From: Dactylis glomerata
Lineage: Eukaryota; Streptophyta; Magnoliopsida; Poales; Poaceae
DNA: 64,000 nucleotides
Direction of reading: 5' to 3'
NCBI GenBank assembly: GCA_007115705.1
Contig: QXEO01000546.1
Coordinates: 8,476,116 to 8,540,115 of the forward strand
This document shows positions 47,689-57,719 of this stretch, piece by piece (the first letter of the stretch is position 1; each line of letters starts with the position of its first letter). The translations under genes and the position numbers were made by a program. A model generated the notes under the pieces. That model made no database searches. It saw nothing but the letters and a program-made list of their open reading frames with translations, and was not told where the DNA came from.

Positions 47689-48429
47689 GCTAGCAGGGGC
47701 ACGCCAGTGAGAAGGGGTGGCAGCAGCTCTCTCCTACGAGCAGGCGCAGCGCGGCGGTAGCAACCAAGGAGACACATTTTTCTATTTCTATTTTTTATTT
47801 TTTTAATTGGGCTAAGAAGTGGGCTCTCTGTCCATGTCAGCAAGTTTATTAGTCTCTTGGCCATATCAGCCTTATAGGTGGGTCCTGCTATCAGTTTTAG
47901 CATCAATTCGGGATAAATTCAAGTTTAGTGTACATTGCAAAAAAAATCAACCAAAATATCGTGGGTTTTTTCTATTCACACGTAAAGTTATGGTTTTCTG
48001 GAACTCCGCACAATTGTCATGGTTTTATGCTAACTACTCTTTTGAAGTGTATTCTAGGATGGCTTTATTAATAAAGTGAGCAAAAGCTTGTTTTGAGGAA
48101 GTACATTCTAGGAAATTAGAGGGGATTATCCTAGATCTGAAGACATCCAGTTTTTTCGTTTACTAAGCATAAGACTACTTATAGTGATGGTATCATATCT
48201 ACTATCATGCATGAAAAAAGCTGATATGTCACTATAATTAATGATGAGATAGATAATTGTGCATGATATCATAGGTACTAGATATACTATATCATAGGAT
48301 GTACTTAATGTTAAATAGATCTTGTACATAATTTTGCATTGGGATTCCACAAATAAATGAATATAAAAAAACTAGGATACGACTATACCATGCATGCCAC
48401 TAGTATATGATCCTCGCCACTATGACCAG

Positions 48430-48870
48430 CCTGATCGATCCTAGGTATCTCCACAAAACCCATTATTTATGTCTAGACTAGATTGAACATGGAGGACTGG
48501 CTGCCGACCTTGGACCCGGTTCCTGCGGATTGATTGTGCGCGCTATAGGAGAGATGTTCTGCGTGACTACTGGACGACATCGCCCTAGTTTGCTATTGTT
48601 TGTGGAGGAACAACAACGAGATCGTCTTTAAGGGTCAGCCGTCATCTACTTGATCTTAGAAGAGGTGGAGTTGTGAAGGGTAGCAAGGCTTTTTAGAGCT
48701 AGGATAACATTAGTGTAGGGGCGGAGGTTTGACGAATAGTCCTACTTGTTTTTCTTTTCGCTATCCTCCTGCGGGCAGCATGGAACTTGCGTCTTTGGTG
48801 TCTGTGATGATCGTGTTGTAACTTGGCCGTTCTTCTATAAAATCGATACATCTATCCTTGAAAAGAACCC
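48430..48870 (+). pseudogene. LINE 3'-end relic
   Basis: Broken translation around 48596-48700 reads LWRNNNEIVFKG and YLILEEVEL*RVARLFRA, which resembles the C-terminal region of plant LINE ORF2 (LW..RN..VFN...LI..E...W). Too decayed to join into a frame. Confidence 0.45.
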
Positions 48871-49639
48871 TCCAACGTACTTATGTATTGGGGTGGAAAA
48901 ATGTTTTAAGAAATTAATACTGGGTAAAAGTGAGGGATTCACTGTATGTCCTCCCATCTTAAGATAAACCGGATGAAAATACCAGAAAAATAAACAGGCC
49001 TCAAGTTGCTTAATGGATGGGCGCCGGGAGGTTAGTTTGCGGCATGCACGGGAGCACACGGCTGGCAGAAGCGTCAGCACGGCATGATTGGCCCACTATG
49101 CATGAAAAGTTGCATGAGCACGCTTGGTTGTTCCTCCTGCTACTGTGGAGACGGACCAGCGAGTGTACATTTGGCTGTTCTGAAGCGGCAGGCTGTGCTT
49201 GCTCGGGAAGGAATATATCCATGGTGAGCTTCAGAATATATCCGGGCAGGGCATGTACATAGTTGGCTAAAGCGTCGTAAAGCGTCAGCACGGCATGATT
49301 GATCTATATATGAACTGTTGATCGGGCACGCTTCTATTGTCTGTTCCGCGCTGTGTGTGGACACCCATGATTGATCTATATATGTTGCCACTTGTGATTA
49401 AGCTAGTCGTACAGATGTGCCACTCTCTGCATCTCAAAATGATTCTTGAGAATATGTTCTTTCTCGCAAGAAATGCTTTTCCTGCGAGATAGCTGTTGTG
49501 ACCTCAGTTCAGAATCTGGGTGCTTCAACTTTCCAGGTTTTATGCGGCGCCGATGGAGAATTTGGGCTGCACGGCTTCAAATGCGCCGCACCTAATCGGC
49601 AAATCAGTGCAAAGCTTGAGCCTTGGATGGCGCGTTTTG
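48871..49639. other. No recognisable gene
   Basis: A short direct repeat (AAGCGTCAGCACGGCATGATTG at about 49068 and 49277, one with a mismatch) is visible. A possible Tourist-like element lies just before this stretch near 48170-48310, but its ends are unclear. Confidence 0.35.
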
Positions 49640-50755
49640 TTAGCACAGTGATCTGCGTCAAGTTGCAGATATTTTACATACAGGAGGTCGCATGATACTG
49701 CATCAAGTTGCTGATATTTTACAGACAGGAGGTCGCACGATCGATCTTCTGATTGCCATGCAACTGCTACAGGTTATGGGCAGCTAAACTAGTATGAGAT
49801 CATTGCATTATTGCTTATCGATCTGCTTGCGATGGTGGGAGGACTTCGACGATGAGGACTCCTACGTCGTCCTACGTACGTGGTCGAACAACAGACGGCA
49901 CATCTGAGGCAATTTGCCATTAGAAAACTGGTTTACTAGAATGATTACGGTGTTATATATACGATGCATGGCGCGCTGACTAAATCAATTTAATTTGGCA
50001 TCGATCCTCACAGTAGTTCAGAGCTGGTACTGATAACGATCTCTCCCCGTGGACCCTGTGCTGGATCCATTTGGATCGATGATGGTAGCTAGCTAGCATC
50101 TTGACACATTTTGTCAAAGTGGCGACGTTGGCATGCACTGCTATGCAAGCTACCTCGTTTAGCAGTTGTTGACTTGTTAGGGATAGCTACGCACAGATTT
50201 GTAAACACAAATGAGCTACGTACTTCTCGTCCATTAATTAATCCATCGATCATAACGGCGCCACTAGGACGTAGATGATCCATTCGGGACCATGGAAGCA
50301 GTCAAAAAATGTCACGATAAATAATCAAACATACAGCTCCGTATGTCTAGGACTAATGAATGTTCGATAAACATGAATGGCGTCATCCTCACTCTTGACA
50401 GATCGACAGGGGCAGGTTTTTGGCGGGAGATGCATTGACACGGGCAAGGAATTCGGCCTAACTCAAATCAGAGTTGAGAACCAGCTGCTAGCGCTTACCA
50501 TCTTTGCAAGTCAACCATCAGATAAACCAGAGTGTCGACCTCACTTGTAGCTGTGTACAACAGTCGCTCAAACCACAAGTAAACTATTAGTAGAACTAAT
50601 CCTGAATCGAGTTGTCTATATTATTCAGATAGGTCAGATGATGATACAGCCCAGCTAGCTAGCTGAAACTGCTTTTGGTGACGATGTCATGCATGCACTC
50701 CGTGGGCTCTCGGTCTCGGTATCCAGCGTTAGGTTTTGGGTTTTCGTCGGCATTT

Positions 50756-50919
50756 TTTGAAACGGAGGCAAAAGATTTGCCTCATTCCATTTATTAAGAA
50801 GAAGTTTAATAAGAACAAAGCATTACAACACAACCCCCCCCCCCCACCCCAACCCCCCTCCACCCCCCCCCCCCCCCCCCCCCCCCCCACCCCCCCCCCC
50901 CCCCCCCCCCACACCCCCC

Positions 50920-50960
<41 letters not shown>

Positions 50961-51085
50961 ACCACAACGCCAAAGCCTACTCTCCCGGCATAATAGCACC
51001 CAACTTCTTAGCCCCCGCTAAAGCCCAAAGACGCGCTTCCAACTTTATCCTATCAAGAACAACAAAGGAGGGGGAACTCTTGTGT
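50756..51085 (-). mobile_element. LINE 3'-end fragment with poly-C tract
   Basis: Read on the minus strand it ends in CAAATCTTTTGCCTCCGTTTC followed by poly(A), the usual end of cereal LINEs. It interrupts copy 1 of the tandem duplication; copy 2 is uninterrupted here (GGCATTTGAGCTG). GCATTTT on both sides is the likely target duplication. Short open frames through the C-run code for poly-Pro or poly-Gly and are artefacts. Confidence 0.7.
50827..50960. repeat. Poly-C low-complexity tract (~134 bp)
   Basis: Almost pure C with scattered A and one AA; on the other strand a poly-G tract. Exact length is uncertain because such runs are hard to sequence. Confidence 0.9.
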
Positions 51086-51290
51086 GCATTTTAGCTATCA
51101 GAGATGATGACAATTGTGTGCCTGCTGTACCAAACACAATATATTTGTGCCGCCGGAACTCAGATAATTTATATGAAGGTTTGCGTCATGCTATTGCTAG
51201 GGTTCTCTCTAAAACCTAATGTTCACTTTTATTTGAAGCTGAACAGTAGGTTTTCCACTACTTATCTTTCTTTATTTTTCACATTAAGAC

Positions 51291-51829
51291 AAGTCTGACG
51301 ATTAGTTGTTGCAGTATCACTAGTTTGGTGTCCCTAATAATGCCTCCACAACAAAATCAAAAGATCCATTCAGGCTTTGTGCCTTCTGACCTAAACATAT
51401 CTAAACACCTCCCTCGACCTACTTAGACCCTACACCATCGACATACTATTCCACTCATCGAGGCCGTGGGACCATGAGGGAATAATATGGGGCTTAACCT
51501 TTCAAAACATTGCAGCGCCGAAGAAAATGCATGATTTGCCTTGCATTCGAGTGGGGCGCGCGCCATACCTAAACCATAATTTAGTGCTATTTTTTTAGTA
51601 ACATGCATCGCTCGCAAATATTTTTGCGTACACTCACATCTAGCATTTCCGAGAGACTACATCGGCGTGTATTGAGATTGACAAGATCACCACATGTCTC
51701 TCGCTGTTAACGGGAACTCATCATCCTCCAAGAATAATCCACCTTTATGAAAAACCAAATCACAGCTAACCATCCAACCACGTGTTAGTTCTCTCCATAA
51801 GTTAGTGTTGATAATGAGCTTGTGATTGT
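51291..51829. other. No recognisable gene
   Basis: Spacer between the two tandem copies; no frame or repeat supports a call. Confidence 0.4.
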
Positions 51830-53240
51830 GCATGGATGTCATCAAGTTGGTGATATTTTACACGGGAGCGGACATCCGTATGGGCGATCTATCATCAAGT
51901 TGCTCGTATTCTACAGCGGGAGTATGCGGCCGCATGATCTTCCCTTTCCTGATTGATGTCATGCTCTGCAAACGCTAGAGCCAGGCTATCGATGATTAAT
52001 TAATATAAGCGATACGCTATTATTTTGCATGGATCTCCCTGTGATTGGGAAATTATGACTGCTGGTACGTCCTCGTCCTACGTGGGGGAACAACAGACGA
52101 CACATCTGAGGCGACTTGCCAGTTGCCACTAGAAAAATGGTTTACTTCTCCCACAAAAAGAAAGGGAAAATGGTTTACTTGAATGATTATTGAAGTGTAT
52201 GTATAGTAGGCATGCAGCTGACTGATTAGTATGACGTCAATCGATCCTCAATCCTCATAGTGTTCCCAGCTGGTACTGATGACAACTCTCCCGTGGACCT
52301 TGTGATTTTATTTTATTTCGAAACAATGGACCTTCTGATTGATCTTAGGGATCGATGATGGTAACTGTATCATCTCAATAAGCGGTTCTTGACTTGTTAG
52401 AGATAGCTACGCATACTTTTGCAAGCATGAGTGAACTAGTACTGCTCATCCATTAATTAATTCCATCGATATCTTAACGGCGCCACTTAGGATATAGGGG
52501 CTCCATTCTTGACCTTGGAAGCAATCAAAAAATGTCACATATACGACAGATAAGATCTCCATGTATGCTAGTATCTTCTGAACGGATCTCTTAATTCCCA
52601 TCTAGCTAAGCATAGTTGCATATATGAAATTAAAAATACAGCTCCGTATGTTTCGGACTAATGAATGATCGATAAACATGAATAATGGCGTCACCCTCAC
52701 TCAACTGAAAGATACAGGGAGCAGATTTTTGGCGGGAGATGCATTGACACGGGCAAGGAATTCGGCCCAGCTCAGATTACTTTAATTAAAGTTGAAAACC
52801 TGCTAGCGCTTGCCATCTTTGCAAGTCAACCATCAGATAAACCTAAGTGTCGTACTCACCTGTAGCTGTTCAACATACAGAGTACTTCTCCCGATGGAAT
52901 TCAGGACGGTGTCGTAGTTTTGGTCGCTCAGTCAGCAAGTAAATAATTAGGACTAATTCTGGAGTTGTCTATATTATTCAACTAGGTCAGAAGATGTATA
53001 GTCCAGCAAGCTAACTGAAACCTGCTTTTGGTGACAATGCCGTACATTCCGTGGGCTCTGGTTCTCGCTATCAAGTTTTTGGTTTTGGTTTTTCGTCGGC
53101 ATTTGAGCTGTTATAAGACGATGACATTTTTGTGTCTTCCTAACACAAATTGTTTGCGCATCGTTGTCCACGTAGCTTCTTTGAAGATTCGCGTCCTGCC
53201 ATGGTTCTCTAAATTAGGAAAAAAGTTATTTTTTAGTGAG
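51830..53240. repeat. Diverged tandem duplication, copy 2
   Basis: Counterpart of 49640-51290. The identical 42-bp block is at 52726-52767, followed by a 31-bp identical block (CCATCTTTGCAAG...) at about 52813. CATCAAGTTG is again doubled (51841, 51893), so that local doubling preceded the larger duplication. Confidence 0.82.
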
Positions 53241-53828
53241 CAATCGAATTTTATTGTTATACTAGACATAGTAAATCAGATCGAACAAACTGAAGCACAA
53301 TAACACATATGAGTAACAAAGATCCATCACAAATTAAAGTTACTCCCTCCATTCTAAATTCACACAAGTGCATTCCAATTTGACGTCTGTGTCTTTCCTT
53401 CTTCAGCGTTTGCAGTACCGAAGTCCAATCTTAGTTCACACATAACCGAGCTTATTAGGTTTTCGTGAGGTCTTGCAAAAAAAAAAACGTTTTGTAACGC
53501 GTGGGCCTTTTTTATCTTACGGGTGTAGCCGTGTAGGCCTTTCCTGCCTAAAATATGTGAACTCGTCTGCCTCGGCCTACTAATGAAGTGGCCCAGTACA
53601 ACCAGAAGGATCTTACTTGGGCCTCCGAAGAAAAACGCGAAAGATGTTAAAGTAAAACTTGTTACTCCTGCATGGGGAAAGGGCAAATCTCCTCCGAAAA
53701 ATGTAAAATCTACTATGGCACAATCACATGCTCTCTCCTGGCTTCAGAAAAAACAAGTGCCGACAGGAACTCTGCCATGCACGTACTTCTTGTCTTTTTC
53801 CGTTCCATATTGTTGTCGCTGACTAATA
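53241..53828. other. No recognisable gene
   Basis: An orphan Stowaway-like end (TACTCCCTCCATTCTAAATT) is at 53341. Short frames at 53360-53860 oppose each other and show no domain. Confidence 0.4.
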
Positions 53829-53986
53829 CTTCCTCCATTTTAAAATATAAGATGTTTTAGCTTTGTGAAGCAAATGTATCTAGATATATTTTAGTGTGTA
53901 GATTCACTTAAATATACATACTAAAATATATCTAGATATATTAACTTCATAAACCTAAAATATTTTATATTTCAAAACGGAGGGAG
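53829..53986. mobile_element. Stowaway MITE (158 bp)
   Basis: CTTCCTCCATTTTAAAATAT at the left is mirrored by ATATTTCAAAACGGAGGGAG at the right, with inner AGATGTTTTAG/CTAAAATATTTTA; flanked by TA (53827-53828, 53987-53988). Confidence 0.92.
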
Positions 53987-54278
53987 TAGGACAAAGTACA
54001 TTTCTTCGGAAGCGAAGAGCGAATTACATTGGAGGTCCTATAACTTGCACACAATATGATGGTTTAGTCCTAAAATCGAAAGTACGTGAAATACTAGTTC
54101 TACAACTTACAAATATGTGAAGATTTAGTCCTCAGTCAATGAGAAGATGACATGTGGCATTGTAACTTTTGCAGAAGTATTCCTAATATTTTTGTCTGGT
54201 ATATTTGATCTTGATGCAGCCTTACATGTGGGTCCTAGCTGTCAGTAACGGACGCAACAAATAAAATTTAATTTGCAT

Positions 54279-54346
54279 GGAGCAGGGTTCAAACCCCCGG
54301 ACTAGGGCGTAGCCTTGGTACCTTAAGCCACTAGACCGGCCAACGC
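54279..54346 (-). repeat. tRNA-like module 1
   Basis: On the minus strand: CCGGTCTAGTGGCTTAAGG (box A-like) then GGGTTTGAACCCTGC (box B-like) about 30 bases on. Confidence 0.5.
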
Positions 54347-54520
54347 CTAATGCTATTTACTAGGATATTGTGCTATTTTACCAATTGCGTAAGAAAGAAA
54401 AATGAGACAAATCCTGGCACCGCTTAATATTTTTATCTGACATTTTTGACATTGTACCACCTTACAAGTGGATCCCACCTGTCATTGATAGGTTGAATCG
54501 AATAAAATTAAATATGCAAG

Positions 54521-54589
54521 ATGAGGGATCAAACTCACGATGTGACCAAAGCACGTCGCGCGGTGTAGCCACTAGACCATGCAACTCCA
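54521..54589 (-). repeat. tRNA-like module 2
   Basis: On the minus strand: GCATGGTCTAGTGGCTACACC then GTGAGTTTGATCCCTC. Confidence 0.5.
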
Positions 54590-54676
54590 ACTGTCATGGT
54601 GGAGGACATTAGCTTATTTTACTCCATACCGATGGAAAGGAAAATGATATAAAGTAAATAAATTTAATTTGCGTGA

Positions 54677-54745
54677 AAGAGTGTTCGACCTCGAGATCAA
54701 AAGACGAGCGCAGCTCCCTGCAGCCACCAGACCATGCAAGGACTG
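54677..54745 (-). repeat. tRNA-like module 3
   Basis: On the minus strand: GCATGGTCTGGTGGCTGC then CTCGAGGTCGAACACTC. Confidence 0.5.
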
Positions 54746-55341
54746 CTCTTCTATTTGAGTACATTATTCTATTGTGCATATGTTTTTTTTTTGCTTTTCC
54801 GCATTATGATGACATTTACCACTCTTTTAAAAAAGATAACAATATTTTTTGTTGCTAATTTATGTACTTAATTAAATGATGTAGTTGGTTGGAATGCATA
54901 TAGTCAATATGTGTATGTTAAATTTAGTAACATCTCAAATTTGAAATGATGTTCAACTTTTTTGTTCTACTAACTAGGTATGAAAGATAAGTCATGTATT
55001 CTGTTAGAGATAAGCCTTTTATACTGATTATTCATAAAAATCATTTTGTTTTAAAGTGATGACTCACAGTTTTGACCTATGATGATTCTCATATTGAGAG
55101 AATATGATGTTATATGACACTAGCTTCATATGCCACATTTACAAAAAAAAAATCATATATAGTTTTACACTTTTATTTTTTATTCATATTTGGAATTTCT
55201 AATTCAAGGGATGCCGGATACAATTGTTTCATGCTTCCTAATTGGAGGCGGTGGTGATATAAAAAATTTGTTTGTTTGTCTCATTCTTCTTCTTACTGGA
55301 TCGGGTAAATAGACGAACATCTCCTAATGAAACACTGATCG

Positions 55342-55405
55342 TTTCATAGTTTGGTGGCTACAGCGCTGTACGATTGGCATTTGATTGTGAGGTCGAACCT
55401 TCGTC
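55342..55405 (+). repeat. tRNA-like module 4
   Basis: On the plus strand: CATAGTTTGGTGGCTACAGC then GTGAGGTCGAACCTTCG. Confidence 0.5.
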
Positions 55406-55498
55406 CGCGCAAAGTACATTTTATTTTATTTTGTCACATTTTTCTTTCTTGAGGTATAGCTAAAATAGGACAACGTCCTGTCAAGTATCGCTTAGCTT

Positions 55499-55556
55499 TG
55501 TGCGGTCTTGTGGCTGAAGGGAGTAATGCTAAGCACCAGGTCGCGAGTTCCAACAA
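55499..55556 (+). repeat. tRNA-like module 5
   Basis: On the plus strand: TGCGGTCTTGTGGCTGAAGG then AGGTCGCGAGTTCCAAC. Like module 1 (mirrored) it adjoins TTAAATTTTATTT and GTCCGTTACTGACAG. Confidence 0.5.
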
Positions 55557-56178
55557 ATTAAATTTTATTTCGTCCGTTACTGACAGGTGGGACCCTTGTG
55601 TAAGGATGCACCAAGGTCAAATACACCGGATACAAATGTTAGGGGGTATTTCTACAAAAGTTACAATGCCACATGTCATATCCCTTATTTGAGATCTCTT
55701 AAGATCAGCTATTTGCTAATATGATAAAGGTGGACGCTGTACTTGTCTGAAAACAGAAACTATGATGATTCACATTACTGGCTTGCTGCGGGAAAGCTAA
55801 CAGGTGAACTTGCTCAACATAAAGTGGAAGGAAAGTGTAGTAGAGATATTACTCGCTGTCTGAGAAGATCTACTTGAGACCTCTGAACCAACTTCATTCC
55901 ACAGGAACGAAAGCTGAATGAAAGTACTCAAGCTTCAAACTCCTTGCTAACCGATAAAAGGAATCAAGCTTAAAGGACTATATGACTAGCTCTTCCACAT
56001 CCTCGCCACCATTCATAAGGCTTTCAAGGAATATTGAGATATCTCGTTGACGTAAGACCAAATCTTCACATGTTTATAAGTTGTAGGACTACTATTTCAC
56101 ATACTTATAATTTTAGGACTAAATCATCACATTGTGTACAAATTGTAGGATCTCCGATGTAATTAGTTCGGAAGCGAA

Positions 56179-56534
56179 ACACAATTGCGACAAACTTTTC
56201 CTGTGCAAAAGCAGAAGAAGCTATCAAGCACACGGGCACGACGTCACACTGGAGTGAAAGATGAAACACGCGGAGCTACGACGCGACGATCAAGGCGGCG
56301 GTTACAGAACGTGGCGCGACCATGGTTAGCATGCGGCAGCTAGCGTGGGCCTCATGTTTAACACGCCGACTGCGTGCGTGCACCTGCACGGCACACGGTC
56401 AAAATCTGCGCGCGTCGGTGGATGGGTTCGTCACCTGTCAGCCGACTGTCGGTTTGTCTGACGAATAGCACCCAAGCAAAATTAGCTTGATCGATCTGCA
56501 GTCCACGGAAACCCGGAAACGCCAATAAAAAGTA
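56179..56534. other. No recognisable gene
   Basis: Moderately GC-rich unique-looking sequence; no frame of note. Confidence 0.4.
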
Positions 56535-56620
56535 CTCCCTCCCTCTAACCCATATTACTTGTCGCCAATTTAGTATAAAATAGTACTAAATCAGCGACAT
56601 GTAATATGGGTCGGAGGGAA
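56535..56620. mobile_element. Stowaway MITE (86 bp)
   Basis: CTCCCTCCCTCTAACCCATA and its inverse TATGGGTCGGAGGGAA, with inner ATTACTTGTCGC/GCGACATGTAAT; TA on both sides. Confidence 0.92.
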
Positions 56621-56825
56621 TACGTATACTCTAGCTATTGGAGTCCGTGGCGGAGCTGGCATGCAAGCATTGCGTTCATGTAAACCCAATAAAATTTATT
56701 GATTTTTCATTAAATTTGTGTATGACATTGCTAATTAGTGGAAGATATACACCATAACAGCAAGAGTTGAATCCAATTATGACATTGCTAATTAGTGGAA
56801 GATATGATATTGCTAATTAGTAGAA

Positions 56826-56930
56826 AATATACTTTCGACATATATTACTGTTCACTAATATGGATATATTTATCACTAAAATATTTTAGATACATCTATA
56901 TTAACAAATAGTATTATGGGTCAGAGGGAG
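56826..56930. mobile_element. Decayed Stowaway MITE
   Basis: The right end TATTATGGGTCAGAGGGAG is followed by TA. Inner GGATATATTTATCACTAAA / TTTTAGATACATC is complementary. The left end is degraded, so its limit is approximate. Confidence 0.55.
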
Positions 56931-57190
56931 TAATATATCATACTCCTACTAGTCACCTTCGCATTATGTTACTCGTGGGCTTTGATTCATCTTGGCACTT
57001 ATAGCGAAACATTGATACTGCCAATGATGACTAATTGACTATGCATGTGACAAAGATGCCAAATCTTAAGATTGTCGCCTCTCCGTCTCCATGCAATTAT
57101 GGAAAGGTAGCTTTTGCTTGGTCGATAGCTATACACGACGACCGGTAGTTTGCAACGGATGGCTCGCCGTGTCTGCCTCGTCTATGCTTA

Positions 57191-57439
57191 GAGCAAGTAC
57201 AATAGAGTTCTATATTTGTGTTTAGTTAGAAGAGAGAGAATAAGAGAGAAAAGAGGAGTGGGCAAAAGCTAGCTACAGCACGTGCTCCTAGGTGCTCTGT
57301 GAGAGTGTTAAGTGGGCCATACAACTATAAAGTAGTACATTTTTATAGTTAGCTATTATACATGTTGACTATAAGACAGGCTATAGATGACGTGGCAATG
57401 GCTTATAGCCAACTACCGGCTATACTATTATTCTTGCTC
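57191..57439. mobile_element. Tourist-like (PIF/Harbinger) MITE, 249 bp
   Basis: Ends GAGCAAGTACAATAG and (reversed) GAGCAAGAATAATAG; TTA duplicated on both sides (57188-57190, 57440-57442). The interior has complementary stretches such as ACTATAAAGTAGTACA and TATAGCCAACTACCGGCTATA. Confidence 0.88.
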
Positions 57440-57476
57440 TTACAACGCACTACAGTTTGCTTTGCATGCCACGCCA

Positions 57477-57485
57477 TAAAATCAG
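57477..57485. repeat. Target site duplication TAAAATCAG, left copy
   Basis: The same nine bases occur at 62026-62034, exactly flanking the Mutator-like element. Confidence 0.92.
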
Positions 57486-57719
57486 GGGAGCTCCTATTCA
57501 GCGCGTTTTGCGTCGGTTCTAACCGACGCGTACACCCTCGACCCCTGGCGAAGTCGCGCGGTTTCTTATTGGGCCTGACCCGTCCTATTTTTTACTTTTT
57601 CTTTTGGCTCGCTTGTTTCGTTTCGGTTCGGTTTGGTTCGCTTGCTTCGCCCTTTTCATTTCCGCCAAGTATCGTTCGTCAAAAGGAACTGGGGAGACTG
57701 AAATACAAGCGCTTACGAA

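Larger units (their letters stand above)
36533..48045. mobile_element. Long-TIR Mutator-like element (~1.2 kb) split by the copia element
   Basis: Left 36533-36760 and the reverse complement of about 47790-48045 are inverted copies: GAGTAG[A/T]TAGCATAAAACCATGA at the ends, a T-rich stretch with TTTTTTTGCAATGT, then CCCGAATTGA and GGACCCAC...AAGGCTGA..TGG. The flanks AGTGTATTT (36524-36532) and AGTGTATTC (48046-48054) are a 9-bp duplication with one mismatch, typical of Mutator. Without the nested copia element it is about 1.16 kb. The middle (36800-37335) is GC-rich with opposing short frames and could be captured gene sequence; no transposase is seen. Confidence 0.82.
49640..51290. repeat. 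Diverged tandem duplication, copy 1
   Basis: Aligns in order with 51830-53240. It includes a local doubling of CATCAAGTTGCTGATATTTTAC at about 49658 and 49702, a 42-bp identical block at 50417-50458, and a LINE fragment (50756-51085) absent from copy 2. No protein-coding frame is shared between the copies. Confidence 0.82.
54005..56178. mobile_element. Long-TIR Mutator-like element with 12-bp flanking repeats and tRNA-like modules
   Basis: TTCGGAAGCGAA at 54005-54016 and 56167-56178 are direct repeats flanking the element (54017-56166, 2150 bp). The inverted ends start near GAATTACATTGGAGGTCC (left) and, reversed, TAATTACATCGGAGATCC (right); similarity covers GATGRTTTAGTCC, AAATATGTGAAGATTTAGTC and, further in, GGGTCC..GCTGTCAGTAACGGACG. 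Five tRNA-like segments lie inside, three on the minus strand in the left half and two on the plus strand in the right half. No transposase is seen. Confidence 0.75.

Noticed and set aside
50729..50993. Frames of 78-85 codons coding for poly-Gly or poly-Pro
   Set aside because: Produced by the poly-C tract in a LINE fragment.
54279..55556. Genuine tRNA genes
   Set aside because: The segments have box A/B-like text but no convincing acceptor stem or anticodon arm by eye; kept only as tRNA-like modules.
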